DNA of 64,000 bases from Actimicrobium sp034313845 (GCF_034313845.1 NZ_JAVIWN010000004.1); one strand, 5' to 3'; positions 39,543 to 48,991 are shown, numbered from the stretch's first letter. The notes: generated by a model from the sequence alone, not told the origin. Numbers and translations are program-made.

Positions 39543-40193
39543 ATGACTGATACAACGAACGACATCACAACAAACAACGCCGACTGGCTGCCGTTATTCC
39601 CCTTGCAAACGGTGTTGTTCCCGGACGGAATCCTTCCTCTGCGTATTTTTGAAACCCGCTACATTGACATGGTGCGAGAGTGCATGCGTCTGGACAAACC
39701 ATTCGGTGTGGTGGCGATCCGGGACGGGACGGAGACGGGGCAAGCAGCGCAACCGGAAACAGTCGGCTGCTCTGCAGCCATCATCCACTGGGACATGGAA
39801 GCGGGCGGTTTGCTGATGATCGGAACACGCGGCGGCCTGCGATTCCGCATCCGTGAAACGCGGCTGCTAGCCGACCAGCGGCTCGAAGCACGTGTCGACT
39901 ACCTGGATGCAGATCCTGTACTGACGCCATCGGCCGAACAAGCTGATTGCGTCAGCGCATTGAAATCCATCACCGATGATTTTGATCAGCAGATCGGCAG
40001 GAACAACACGCAGGATTATCCGTTTGCACTGCCCTTGCGGTTCGATGACGCAGGCTGGGTAGCCAACCGCTGGAGTGAAATCCTGCCCTTGACCCTGAAA
40101 ACCAAACAGGACTTGCTGGAATTGGATGACCCGGCGATGCGGCTGACGCTGATTCATTCTTGCCTCGAACAACAACAGATCCTGCAAGGTTGA
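39543..40193 (+). CDS. Stand-alone LON peptidase N-terminal substrate-binding domain protein
   Basis: The 216-residue protein consists of the LON_substr_bdg domain only. The sequence WLPLFPLQTVLFPDGILPLRIFETRYIDMV (in overlapping parts, residues 15-44) is the conserved start, and GTRGGLRFRIRET follows in the second strand set. It lacks the AAA and protease domains of Lon. Such proteins are widespread in proteobacteria and their role is not settled. It begins one base after the rapZ stop, and so is probably cotranscribed with it. Confidence 0.85.
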   Translation: MTDTTNDITTNNADWLPLFPLQTVLFPDGILPLRIFETRYIDMVRECMRLDKPFGVVAIRDGTETGQAAQPETVGCSAAIIHWDMEAGGLLMIGTRGGLRFRIRETRLLADQRLEARVDYLDADPVLTPSAEQADCVSALKSITDDFDQQIGRNNTQDYPFALPLRFDDAGWVANRWSEILPLTLKTKQDLLELDDPAMRLTLIHSCLEQQQILQG

Positions 40194-40222
40194 GTTGACT
40201 TACGTCGTCAGTGGATCGACGA

Positions 40223-41380
40223 CTACCGGGCTGTGCGCGCCGACGCAAACAAGTCTTCATCCCGAAACAGTGCCAGCAATAACTTTTTGACTGGTGCCGG
40301 CAAAGGTGCGTCGGCCAACCCCTGCAACGGATACCAGACATGGCTATCCTGACCGACTCGGTCAAGCCGGCGCGACAGACGTACTTCGTACGGCGATATC
40401 TGCAACTTAAAATGCGTAAAGACATGTGAAAATGGCGTCAGCCGTGCACACGATACCGGCACGCCGAATGGTGCCAGTGCCTGCTCCAGCCGTTGCTTGA
40501 AAACCGTGCTGTCGTTCTCGTCATCAATGTCCGCCGGCGCTAACGCATCAACTTCCGGCAGTGACAACAAACCACCCCAGATACCGCTGTCAGGGCGCTG
40601 TTCCAGCAACACGTGACCCTGATCGACCACAACCAGCATCGCCGTCTGGCGTTGCGGTACAGCTTTCTTTGGTTTGCGCACGGGCAACAGATCGACGCGA
40701 TCGGTCGCCAGCGCAACGCACCGTTCGGCCAGCGGGCAGCGCGAGCAATCGGGCCGACTACGTGTGCACAGTGTGGCACCCAGGTCCATCAAGCCCTGCG
40801 TGTAACGCTCGATCCCGTCCAGCGGCAACAGGTCGACCGCACGCCGCCATAACTGGTCCTCGACCGGTTTGCTTCCAGGATAACCATCGACGCCAAAAAC
40901 ACGGGCGAATACGCGCTTCACGTTACCGTCAAGTATCGCTGCCCTCGTGCCATAGGAAAATGCCGAAATAGCGGCGGCCGTGGAACGACCGATACCGGGC
41001 AAATCAGCCAGCAACTCGGGATCGCTCGGAAATTTTCCGCCATACTCCGCCACGACGCGCCGGGCGCACTGGTGCAGATTGCGGGCCCGCGTGTAGTACC
41101 CAAGACCGCTCCAGTGCGACATCACTTGCTCCGAACTGGCATTGGCCAGTGCGTCGACATCCGGAAAACTCGTCAGGAATTTTTGATAATAAGGAATGAC
41201 TGCCGTGACTTGGGTCTGCTGCAACATGATCTCGGACAACCAGACGCGATACGCATCACGCGTGTTTTGCCAGGGCAGCGCATGGCGGCCGTGGCTTTGT
41301 TGCCAGTCAATGACTGCAGTGGAAAAACTTGGGTCAGCGTAAGCGCCAGCGGAAATGGTGCGACTGATTCGTGGTTGCAC
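40223..41380 (-). CDS. mutY: Adenine DNA glycosylase MutY
   Basis: The 385-residue protein removes adenine mispaired with 8-oxoguanine. It has the catalytic Glu in WLSEIMLQQTQV (near residue 50), the helix-hairpin-helix LADLPGIGRSTAAAI with Asp in LDGNVKRV, the iron-sulfur ligands C-x6-C-x2-C-x5-C in CTRSRPDCSRCPLAERC, and a C-terminal NUDIX-like domain recognising 8-oxoG. The first start is a GTG that follows the TGA of the dynamin-like gene directly, so translation is probably coupled. With mutM nearby, the two-enzyme GO repair set sits in one cluster. Confidence 0.95.
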   Translation of the reverse strand: MQPRISRTISAGAYADPSFSTAVIDWQQSHGRHALPWQNTRDAYRVWLSEIMLQQTQVTAVIPYYQKFLTSFPDVDALANASSEQVMSHWSGLGYYTRARNLHQCARRVVAEYGGKFPSDPELLADLPGIGRSTAAAISAFSYGTRAAILDGNVKRVFARVFGVDGYPGSKPVEDQLWRRAVDLLPLDGIERYTQGLMDLGATLCTRSRPDCSRCPLAERCVALATDRVDLLPVRKPKKAVPQRQTAMLVVVDQGHVLLEQRPDSGIWGGLLSLPEVDALAPADIDDENDSTVFKQRLEQALAPFGVPVSCARLTPFSHVFTHFKLQISPYEVRLSRRLDRVGQDSHVWYPLQGLADAPLPAPVKKLLLALFRDEDLFASARTAR

Positions 41381-43318
41381 TCAGGACGCCATTTCGAGCG
41401 CAACCAGCTCAGCCTGAACCGCCGTCCTGAGCGAACTTTCGAGCAGCATCAAACGGGCGTAGTCCGTCGACAATTCCGCTTCCATCTGTTCAAAAGCCGT
41501 CACTTTTTCTTCCAGACTATCTGTCGCAAGATGAATACGCTCGATGGACTGACGCCGGCGTTTCAACTGCGCCTTGTGCTCCCTTATCTGCCCTTCGAGG
41601 GGGGCCATGACGACTTTGAGCCAAGCGTCGACATCGCGGTTGGCCTGCAAAAAACTTTGCTTGACACGCGAGGCAATCGAATCAAAAAACTTTTGCATCA
41701 GAACGGCCGTGCGAGTGGTCACAATGGCGGCAGTGCCAAACTGACGCTGGTAGATCACTTCGATCATGCGGATTTCTTTCACGTATTTGTCGAGAGAAAA
41801 CGGCATCGGGGTGGACAATGCCAATCCATGCTCGGTTGAAAATTTACGGTACATGACGGTCATCATCGCAGAGATTTCATCCGTCTTCATTGACGACAAG
41901 TACAGGTTGTTCTGGACCTGCTCGAAGAACCGCCGCACTGCTTCGCGAAATCCAGAAGAAAAAATGCTGCCCTCCATGGCCTGTCGCGTCAACCGGATAT
42001 CCTGCTTCAGGATATCCATGCCAAGGCTGGTGAAGACGTCGTTCGACAACCGTGCAAACACCGCGCGCGTACCTTGCAGCTTGATGAGGCTTTTATCGAA
42101 TTCGCGTTTCTCGATATCAATGCGCTTCATCATGTGATCGATGATGTTCTGGTTTTTCCCGCGCAGACTTTTCAGTTCGAGCAACTGCTCGACAACATTG
42201 CGGGTACGGGTCAGCAACTGGGCCCGCTTGGCCGCAGTCAGCTCGTCAATGTTACCGTCAAGCTGGCTGCGGATAATATGCTGACGAGCCGGAATCAGCT
42301 GCTCCGACAGCGCATTTTCGAGTGTTGGCATGCGACTGCGGATAAGTAAAGGAAGGTCATGATTGATCTTTCCAACCAGTCCTTTTTGCGCAGAGACAGG
42401 AAATATCTGGTTCTCCTGCAAACCTAGCAATTGTGCCGCGCTGCTCACCTGCTGGCAGATCTGCTGCTCGACTTCATCGGCTGAACGCAACTCGTCCCAC
42501 ATGCTGTCGATTTTATTGAGTACGACCATGCGACCGGCACCGGCACCAATATGGTCGCGCCAGATCGTGATATCGCTCTTGGTCACACCTGTGTCGGCGG
42601 CCAGAATGAACAGGACTGCATGGGCATTGGGAATCAGGTTCAGGGTCAGCTCGGGCTCGGTACCAATGGCATTGAGCCCCGGCGTATCGATGATGACCAG
42701 ACCTTGCTGCAATAACGGATGTGGGAAATTGACGATGGCATGTCGCCAGCGCGACACCTCGACCAGGCCATCGGCATCGGCTGCCAACGCGCGGTCCGGA
42801 TCGTTTTCGTCATACAGGCCATAGCTGTGCGCTTGTGCGACCGTCACGCGCTTGGTCAGACTGACCTGCCGGAACGCGTCCTGCATCCCATCACCGGACG
42901 ACAAGTTCAGAGGCAACACGGTCCAGACTTGTTGCTCTGACTTTAGATCGGCAGTCGATTTCCCGTGGGCTCGGGTTTCAATCGGCAAGAGCCGGATCGA
43001 GGGCGGGAAGGTTTCGTCGTACAACAATTCGGTCGGACACATCGTGGTTCTGCCAGCAGACGAAGGCAAGATACGTTGACCGTAACCAGCGAAGAAAATC
43101 GCATTGATCAGCTCGGATTTTCCGCGCGAGAATTCGGCGACGAATGCGACGGTCAGTTTGTCAGTCGATAGCCGGACAGCCATTTGCTCGATGCGCTGTT
43201 GACTGTCCGGGTCCATTAACTGCACCGCCTCGACATGATCACGATAGGCGGCTAACGCAGTCAGAACTTCGCCCCGCCAGCCACCGTACTGTTCGAATTT
43301 TCGAAAAAGATCACTCAC
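41381..43318 (-). CDS. Dynamin-family GTPase
   Basis: The 645-residue protein has an N-terminal dynamin-type GTPase domain: G1 AEFSRGKSELINAI (about residues 61-74), G2 Thr in GRTTMCPTEL, G3 VIIDTPGLNAIG (about 208-219) and G4 VVLNKIDSMW (about 268-277). About 350 residues of helical, partly coiled-coil stalk follow. Bacterial dynamin-like proteins remodel or protect membranes. It lies between mutM and mutY on the same strand, touching mutY (TGA then GTG), which may reflect an ancient arrangement or a link to DNA-damage or stress response. No clear C-terminal transmembrane helix is visible, so membrane binding would be peripheral. Confidence 0.88.
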   Translation of the reverse strand: MSDLFRKFEQYGGWRGEVLTALAAYRDHVEAVQLMDPDSQQRIEQMAVRLSTDKLTVAFVAEFSRGKSELINAIFFAGYGQRILPSSAGRTTMCPTELLYDETFPPSIRLLPIETRAHGKSTADLKSEQQVWTVLPLNLSSGDGMQDAFRQVSLTKRVTVAQAHSYGLYDENDPDRALAADADGLVEVSRWRHAIVNFPHPLLQQGLVIIDTPGLNAIGTEPELTLNLIPNAHAVLFILAADTGVTKSDITIWRDHIGAGAGRMVVLNKIDSMWDELRSADEVEQQICQQVSSAAQLLGLQENQIFPVSAQKGLVGKINHDLPLLIRSRMPTLENALSEQLIPARQHIIRSQLDGNIDELTAAKRAQLLTRTRNVVEQLLELKSLRGKNQNIIDHMMKRIDIEKREFDKSLIKLQGTRAVFARLSNDVFTSLGMDILKQDIRLTRQAMEGSIFSSGFREAVRRFFEQVQNNLYLSSMKTDEISAMMTVMYRKFSTEHGLALSTPMPFSLDKYVKEIRMIEVIYQRQFGTAAIVTTRTAVLMQKFFDSIASRVKQSFLQANRDVDAWLKVVMAPLEGQIREHKAQLKRRRQSIERIHLATDSLEEKVTAFEQMEAELSTDYARLMLLESSLRTAVQAELVALEMAS

Positions 43319-43389
43319 GCTGTTTCCTCACGGTGCTTTATTGCTAACGGACCGGAACTGCACAAAAGTCGTCTCTGGCTGCCCGCCTG

Positions 43390-44211
43390 TTATTTTTGGC
43401 AATACACGCAATAAAAGGTTGAACGCTGCCCCTGTTTGATCTGGCGCACCGCCGTTCCGCATACACGACATGGCTCGCCAACTCGATCATAGACGAAATA
43501 GCACTGCTGAAAATAGCCCGACTGTCCATTTGCGCCCACAAAATCACGCAAAGTACTGCCTCCTTGGGCAATTGCTGCCAACAACGTGTCCTGTATCTCC
43601 TTGGCCAGACGGGTGTACCGCACCAGCGCAATGCGACCAGCGGGTGTCTTGGGATGAATCCGGGCCCGGAACAAGCTTTCGGAAGCATAGATATTGCCGA
43701 CCCCAACCACCACATCGCCTGCCAGCAAAACCTGCTTGATCGCTGCGCTACGGCCGCGCGTCTGATGGAACAGGATTTGCGCGAGCTGCGTCGCACCCAG
43801 CGGTTCGATGCCCAGCCCGCGCAACAGGACATGCTGTTCCAGCGGCCCGTCCTGCTGGGCATGCCACAGCACGGCACCAAAGCGCCGTGGATCGGTCAGC
43901 CGCATCAGTTGATCGCCGACCACCAGATCAAAATGATCATGCTTTTCCGCCGGAGTCGATAACGGCAGGATGCGCAAGTGACCGGACATGCCGAGGTGGA
44001 TCAGCAACGTACCGTGATCGAAGCTGATCAGCAGATATTTGCCACGCCGCCCGGTCGATCGCACGGTGCGTCCGACCAGCGTCGTTTCCAGATCGGGCGG
44101 GAACGGCCAACGTAATCCGCTGCGGCGCATGACAACGGCAGCAACGACGCGGCCATCCAGATGGGGAGCGATACCCATGCGGGTCACTTCTACTTCGGGC
44201 AATTCGGGCAT
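43390..44211 (-). CDS. mutM: Formamidopyrimidine-DNA glycosylase MutM (Fpg)
   Basis: The 273-residue enzyme excises oxidised purines. It begins MPELPEVEVTR; after Met removal Pro2 is the catalytic nucleophile, and Glu3 is also required. This fixes the start at 44211 rather than 44271. The helix-two-turn-helix region (GNIYASESLFRARIHP) and the C-terminal zinc finger C-x2-C-x16-C-x2-C ending CVYCQK are complete. It is cotranscribed or clustered with the dynamin-like gene and mutY. Confidence 0.96.
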   Translation of the reverse strand: MPELPEVEVTRMGIAPHLDGRVVAAVVMRRSGLRWPFPPDLETTLVGRTVRSTGRRGKYLLISFDHGTLLIHLGMSGHLRILPLSTPAEKHDHFDLVVGDQLMRLTDPRRFGAVLWHAQQDGPLEQHVLLRGLGIEPLGATQLAQILFHQTRGRSAAIKQVLLAGDVVVGVGNIYASESLFRARIHPKTPAGRIALVRYTRLAKEIQDTLLAAIAQGGSTLRDFVGANGQSGYFQQCYFVYDRVGEPCRVCGTAVRQIKQGQRSTFYCVYCQK

Positions 44212-44343
44212 GGCGGGAGGAAACTCCAGGTAGCAGGAAAAAACTGATGCGGTGCAGGCTGTTGCCGGCATACCCGCAGCGGCACGCGGATTGGACTGGT
44301 TACGCGTAGAATGAAATTTTGCTAGGCCAGACAGGATTAACCC

Positions 44344-46134
44344 TTGAAAACAACCTTCGCCATTGTAACCTTGTCGCTCTTGTTATCGGCCTGCGCCACC
44401 CGGTCGGGAACAACACGTCCGGCTGTCACCGCGACAGTCGAGGTGCCCGTCACAAGTCAGGCAGCGATTGTTCCTGACGAGGTCCCCGGCAATGCTGAAA
44501 ATGTTGCCAACGAAGGACTGCCACCGGTCGAGCTGACCGAAGAACTGATGTACCAGCTGCTGACTGCCGAAATCGCTTTCCAGCGTGGTGATTGGCAGCC
44601 GGCTTACATCAACATGATTTCGGTGGCACAGCAAACCCGTGATCCCCGCGTCGCACGACGCGCCGCTGAAATGGCTATTGCAGCCAAGAAGCCAGAGGAA
44701 GCGATGGTCGCAATCCGGTTCTGGCGCACGCTGGCACCAACATCTGACGAAGCTACTCAGTATTACGTTGGCATGATCCTGCTCGGTGACGACCTGAGCG
44801 AATTTCAGGAAGTGTTCGCACTGCGCTTGCGCGATGTCCGACCACAAAGCCGCCCTCTTTTGATATTGCAGGTCCAGCGGCTGCTATTGCGCGCCAAAGA
44901 CAAGAACGAAGCATTCAAGGTCATGGAAAAGCTGGTCGCGCCCTACCTGGATCTGGCAGAAGCACACATTGCCCTGGCTCAGGCCGCATTCAGCAGCAAT
45001 GACCCTGTCCGTGCCCGCACCGAGGCCATGCTCGCGCTCAAAGCCAAACCTGACTCGGAAATCGCAGCACTGACGCTGGCGCAAATCATCCCCGACAAAG
45101 CGGAATCGGCGCAATCTTTGCGGTCCTTCCTGTCGGCACATCCGGACAGTCGCGAGATACGCATTGCCTATGGCCGTATGCTGATCGAACAGAACCTCTA
45201 CGATCAGGCGAGCAAGGAATTTGAAATCCTGCTCAAGGATCAGCCGGAAGACCTGACCACGCTGTTTGCACTCGGCATACTCGGCACCCAAACCAACAAC
45301 TTGAAGAGAGCCGAGCAATTTCTGACGACGTATCTGAAGGTACTGTCCGAAAACCCGACCGAAAATCGCGATCCGGCACAGGCGCTGCTGGTGCTTTCGC
45401 AGATCGCGGAAGAGCGCAAGGACACCAATGCAGCGCTTGCTTACCTGTCCCGCATCGAGCCCGGCGAAGCCTACTTTGGCGCGCAAATCAAGCGCGCCCA
45501 GATCATGGGAGAACGCGGAGAATTGACCAGTGCGCGCCAACTGCTTGCCGAGTTTCCCGGTACCAGCGAACTTGAGCAGGTGCAGGTAATCCAGACTGAT
45601 GCGCAAATCCTGCGTGATTCGGACTTGCAGCAGGATGCCTACCGAGTCCTCGAAACCGGTGCACTGCGCTTCCCCGAGAACATCGACATCCTGTACGACT
45701 TCGCGATGGCGGCCGAAAAATCAAACCAGGTCGACAAAATGGAGCTCGCGCTTCGTAAAGTCATCAAGCTGGCACCCACCAACCAGCACGCCTACAACGC
45801 ACTGGGCTACTCGCTGGCAGAACGCAACCTGCGACTGCCGGAGGCATTCAAACTGATCGAGCAGGCCGTGAAGCTGGCACCAAACGATCCGTTCATCCTT
45901 GACAGCATGGGCTGGGTCCAGTACCGGCTGGGCAAGCTGGCGGAAGCCGAAACCCTGCTGCGGCGGGCCTATACATTGCGCCCGGACACCGAAATCGCAG
46001 TCCATCTCGGTGAAGTATTGTGGGTGCGCGGCGAGAAAGCCGATGCACAGCGATTCTGGCGTGATGCCCGCACTAAAGACCCAAAGAATGACTCGTTGAA
46101 AAATACGCTCACGCGCCTCCAGGTGGACCTTTGA
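44344..46134 (+). CDS. TPR-repeat lipoprotein
   Basis: The 596-residue protein has a lipoprotein signal with lipobox LLSAC (Cys17). Many tetratricopeptide-like helices follow (about residues 60-590, for example AYNALGYSLAERNLRLPEAF and ILDSMGWVQYRLGKLAEAE). It is probably anchored to the outer membrane. In betaproteobacteria this gene regularly precedes lolB and ispE. The start is a TTG with AGGA seven bases upstream; no ATG fits the lipoprotein signal. The stop overlaps the lolB start (TTGA). The likely role is assembly of envelope proteins, but the precise function is unproven. Confidence 0.85.
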   Translation: MKTTFAIVTLSLLLSACATRSGTTRPAVTATVEVPVTSQAAIVPDEVPGNAENVANEGLPPVELTEELMYQLLTAEIAFQRGDWQPAYINMISVAQQTRDPRVARRAAEMAIAAKKPEEAMVAIRFWRTLAPTSDEATQYYVGMILLGDDLSEFQEVFALRLRDVRPQSRPLLILQVQRLLLRAKDKNEAFKVMEKLVAPYLDLAEAHIALAQAAFSSNDPVRARTEAMLALKAKPDSEIAALTLAQIIPDKAESAQSLRSFLSAHPDSREIRIAYGRMLIEQNLYDQASKEFEILLKDQPEDLTTLFALGILGTQTNNLKRAEQFLTTYLKVLSENPTENRDPAQALLVLSQIAEERKDTNAALAYLSRIEPGEAYFGAQIKRAQIMGERGELTSARQLLAEFPGTSELEQVQVIQTDAQILRDSDLQQDAYRVLETGALRFPENIDILYDFAMAAEKSNQVDKMELALRKVIKLAPTNQHAYNALGYSLAERNLRLPEAFKLIEQAVKLAPNDPFILDSMGWVQYRLGKLAEAETLLRRAYTLRPDTEIAVHLGEVLWVRGEKADAQRFWRDARTKDPKNDSLKNTLTRLQVDL

Positions 46135-46739
46135 TCCACGTCATCATGCGTTGCGGTGTGCTGTCGTGCGCACTGCTAGCCGGCTGCGCGAACATGGCAC
46201 CACTACCGACGACATCAACGCGAACCAGCGAGCCCACTGCAACCATCGACCTCGGTGGGAGACTCTCGGTACGCTATCAGCGCAATGGCAGCGAAGAAGC
46301 CATCCATGGCAGCTTCAGTTGGTCGCAAAGCGCTAACCGGACGCTGGTGACGTTAATGTCGCCGCTAGGCCAGACACTTGCTACCATCGATATCTCGCCG
46401 GGCGAAGCGATCCTGACGCAAGCCGGACAGCCGGTGCGCCGTGCCACCGACCCGGATGCGCTGGCAGCAGAAGCGCTTGGCTGGCCGATGCCGGTGGCCG
46501 GTTTGCGCGACTGGCTTCAAGGTCGTGCCACCGACGCGAACGGCCAGCAAGTAATCGCCTCGCCAGACAGCACTACCCCCATCCTGACCCGGGATGGCTG
46601 GACGCTGCAATATGGCAGTTGGGACACGGATGGTCCGACCGGCACGGCCCATCCGAAGCGCATTGACCTCGCGCGCACCACACAGGCCGCCGGTAACGTC
46701 GCAATCCGGATCGTCATTGACAACTGGAAACCGGCTTGA
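46131..46739 (+). CDS. lolB: Outer-membrane lipoprotein receptor LolB
   Basis: The 202-residue lipoprotein has lipobox LLAGC (Cys19 from the TTG start). Its sequence follows LolB, with IDLGGRLSVRYQRNG, SFSWSQSANRTLVTLMSPLGQTLATI and LGWPMPVAGLRDWLQGR. LolB receives lipoproteins from LolA and inserts them into the outer membrane. A TTG at 46131 overlapping the preceding TGA, with AGGTGG upstream, gives a signal peptide of normal length; an ATG at 46146 would leave only 12 residues before the Cys. It is followed by ispE, overlapping by one base. Confidence 0.88.
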   Translation: MIHVIMRCGVLSCALLAGCANMAPLPTTSTRTSEPTATIDLGGRLSVRYQRNGSEEAIHGSFSWSQSANRTLVTLMSPLGQTLATIDISPGEAILTQAGQPVRRATDPDALAAEALGWPMPVAGLRDWLQGRATDANGQQVIASPDSTTPILTRDGWTLQYGSWDTDGPTGTAHPKRIDLARTTQAAGNVAIRIVIDNWKPA

Positions 46740-47596
46740 TGTCACTCCCGTTACGTACGCTGCGGGATTGCCCGGCTCCCGCCAAGCTCAACCTCTTCCT
46801 CCATGTGACAGGTCGCCGCGCAGATGGCTATCACCTTTTGCAAAGTGCTTTTCAGCTGATCGATCGCAATGATCTGCTGCACTTCGACGTGCGCGATGAC
46901 GGCGTGATCAGGCGCACGACAGAGGTCGCCGGCATTGCGCACGATAGTGACCTGATCGTACGTGCGGCACGCCTGCTGCAAGAAGCCACCGGGAGCCGGT
47001 ACGGTGCCGATATCGCGATCGAAAAAAAATTACCCTTGGGAGGCGGACTAGGTGGAGGCTCATCCGACGCGGCCACGACGATGATGGCACTCAACCATTT
47101 GTGGCAGACCGGCATGACCAGGCCAGAAATGCAGCAGCTGGGCCTGCAATTGGGTGCCGATGTACCGTTTTTTCTCTTCGGTACCAACGCCTTTGCCGAA
47201 GGGGTCGGCGAACAACTCGTCCGGCTTGATACCCCGGAATCCTGGTTCCTGATTATCGAACCGGGAGTCTCCATACCAACCCCCGTAATATTTGCATCTT
47301 CGGAATTGACAAGAAATTCTAAACCCGTCAGAATGCTGGACTTTTCCGGGGCTCTCGTTGGCTTCGGTAGAAATGATCTGCAAACTGTGGCGATGGATTT
47401 ATTTCCGCCGGTTGCCGAAGCCATACAATGGCTCGGAGGTCCGGAAGCTGCGAGAATGACGGGTTCAGGCGCTTGTGTATTTCGCACCTTCAGCACACAA
47501 GACGAAGCAGCCGCCATGCTTGAAAAAGTGCCGCACCGCTGGAAGGCGTGGGTAGCCAAAGCACTGAAGCAGCACCCACTGATGCATTTGCAGTGA
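46739..47596 (+). CDS. ispE: 4-(cytidine 5'-diphospho)-2-C-methyl-D-erythritol kinase IspE
   Basis: The 285-residue GHMP kinase phosphorylates CDP-methylerythritol in the MEP route to isoprenoids. It has the N-terminal APAKLNLFLHVTGRRADGYH (about residues 14-33), the ATP-binding LPLGGGLGGGSSDAA (about 93-107) and the C-terminal ARMTGSGACVF. The ATG overlaps the lolB stop (TGATG). The position between lolB and tRNA-Gln/prs is conserved in the group. Confidence 0.95.
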   Translation: MSLPLRTLRDCPAPAKLNLFLHVTGRRADGYHLLQSAFQLIDRNDLLHFDVRDDGVIRRTTEVAGIAHDSDLIVRAARLLQEATGSRYGADIAIEKKLPLGGGLGGGSSDAATTMMALNHLWQTGMTRPEMQQLGLQLGADVPFFLFGTNAFAEGVGEQLVRLDTPESWFLIIEPGVSIPTPVIFASSELTRNSKPVRMLDFSGALVGFGRNDLQTVAMDLFPPVAEAIQWLGGPEAARMTGSGACVFRTFSTQDEAAAMLEKVPHRWKAWVAKALKQHPLMHLQ

Positions 47597-47672
47597 CAAG
47601 CAAGAAGATTTTTTTGACGTTGCATCAGACGCGGTTCACCGCGACAATGCAGCGGCATTAGTAAAGTTGCGT

Positions 47673-47749
47673 AGGGGAATCGCCAAGCCGGTTAAGGCAC
47701 TGGATTTTGATTCCAGCATTCGAAGGTTCGAATCCTTCTTCCCCTGCCA
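47673..47749 (+). tRNA. glnQ: tRNA-Gln (anticodon TTG)
   Basis: A 77-base cloverleaf with encoded CCA: acceptor AGGGGAA/TTCCCCT, D-arm GCC..GGC, anticodon stem CTGGA/TCCAG with loop TTTTGAT, T-arm GAAGG/CCTTC. The first pair is A1-U72, reversed from the usual U1-A72 of tRNA-Gln. It lies between ispE and prs, a standard betaproteobacterial position. Confidence 0.95.
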
Positions 47750-47875
47750 TTGATTTAATAGAGCAAGCACTAGCAAGCACCAACAAGTACAAATGCAAGC
47801 CGCCAACGCATGACTGAAACGTCGGGCCCGGGCGGCATTTTTATTTTCAACGACCGCTTTACAGGACACTTCACC

Positions 47876-48826
47876 ATGGCACTCGATAACCTGATGGTTT
47901 TTACCGGTAACGCAAACCCGGATCTGGCGCTTGGTGTCGCAAAACACCTCGGTATTGAGCTGGGCAAAGCGGTTGTTTCCAAGTTTTCTGATGGTGAAAT
48001 TGTCGTCGAGATCAATGAGAATGTGCGCGGCAAGGATGTTTTCGTCCTGCAATCAACGTGCGCGCCGACCAACGATAGCTTGATGGAATTGATGTTGATG
48101 GTCGATGCGCTCAAGAGGGCATCCGCAGGCCGCATTACCGCCGCGATCCCCTACTTCGGTTACGCTCGCCAGGACCGTCGTCCGCGCTCGGCCCGCGTCG
48201 CCATCTCGGCCAAAGTCGTGGCCAACATGTTGCAGGAAGTCGGTGTCGAACGCGTGCTGATCATGGATCTGCATGCCGACCAGATTCAGGGCTTCTTCGA
48301 CATTCCGGTCGATAATATTTATGCATCGCCGATCCTGCTCAGCGATCTGGTTGCCAAGAACTACGATGATCTGCTGGTCGTTTCGCCGGATGTCGGCGGC
48401 GTCGTGCGCGCCCGTGCATTGGCCAAGCGCCTCAATTGCGATCTGGCCATCATCGACAAGCGCCGTCCGAAGGCCAATGTCTCCGAAGTGATGAACATCA
48501 TCGGTGAAGTCGAAGGCCGCAACTGCGTGATTATGGATGACATGGTCGACACGGCAGGCACCCTGGTCAAGGCCGCAGAAGTGCTGAAAGACCGTGGTGC
48601 CAAAAAAGTCATCGCCTACTGTACTCATCCGGTCCTGTCTGGTCCGGCGATCGAACGTATCAATGCCTCGACGCTGGACGAACTGGTGGTCGTCGACACC
48701 ATCCCCCTGTCAGAAGCAGCCCGCGCGTGCAGCAAGATACGCCAGTTGAGCTGTGCAGCGCTGCTGGCAGAGACTTTCCGCCGGATCAGTACCGGCGACT
48801 CGGTGATGTCCCTGTTTGCAGAGTAA
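47876..48826 (+). CDS. prs: Ribose-phosphate pyrophosphokinase Prs
   Basis: The 316-residue enzyme makes PRPP from ribose 5-phosphate and ATP. It shows the flexible-loop region YFGYARQDRRPRSARVAISAK (about residues 94-115), LIMDLHADQIQGFF (about 126-139) and the PRPP-binding VIMDDMVDTAGT (about 219-230). The ATG at 47876 follows ACAGGA by nine bases. The frame is open upstream to 47810 but without family similarity. The order prs-rplY-pth is conserved. Confidence 0.97.
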   Translation: MALDNLMVFTGNANPDLALGVAKHLGIELGKAVVSKFSDGEIVVEINENVRGKDVFVLQSTCAPTNDSLMELMLMVDALKRASAGRITAAIPYFGYARQDRRPRSARVAISAKVVANMLQEVGVERVLIMDLHADQIQGFFDIPVDNIYASPILLSDLVAKNYDDLLVVSPDVGGVVRARALAKRLNCDLAIIDKRRPKANVSEVMNIIGEVEGRNCVIMDDMVDTAGTLVKAAEVLKDRGAKKVIAYCTHPVLSGPAIERINASTLDELVVVDTIPLSEAARACSKIRQLSCAALLAETFRRISTGDSVMSLFAE

Positions 48827-48865
48827 TTGTCAAAACGCTGAACCCTTTGCAGCAATGCGAAGGTC

Positions 48866-48955
48866 GGTGAAATCCGCAGTCGCAAGCGGAGTCACCAAAC
48901 CCCGGATGCGCCAGTCGTATCCGTTTTCGAATCCCCTGGTCGCGGGGGATTTTTA
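48866..48955 (+). promoter_or_regulatory. Two-hairpin region between prs and rplY
   Basis: A first hairpin can form from GGTGA/TCACC with inner CCGC/GCGG (48866-48896). A second is ATCCCC/GGGGAT (48931-48936, 48945-48950), followed by TTTTAT. The second looks like a weak terminator that could uncouple rplY from prs, or act in an attenuation or ribosomal-protein leader mechanism. Direct evidence for regulation is absent. Confidence 0.45.
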
Positions 48956-48991
48956 TCGCAAGGCATTGCCTTGCAACATTTGGAGCAACAC

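Noticed and set aside
44212..44271. Longer mutM start at 44271
   Set aside because: MutM needs Pro2 as the catalytic N-terminus, so the protein must begin at MPELPE (44211).
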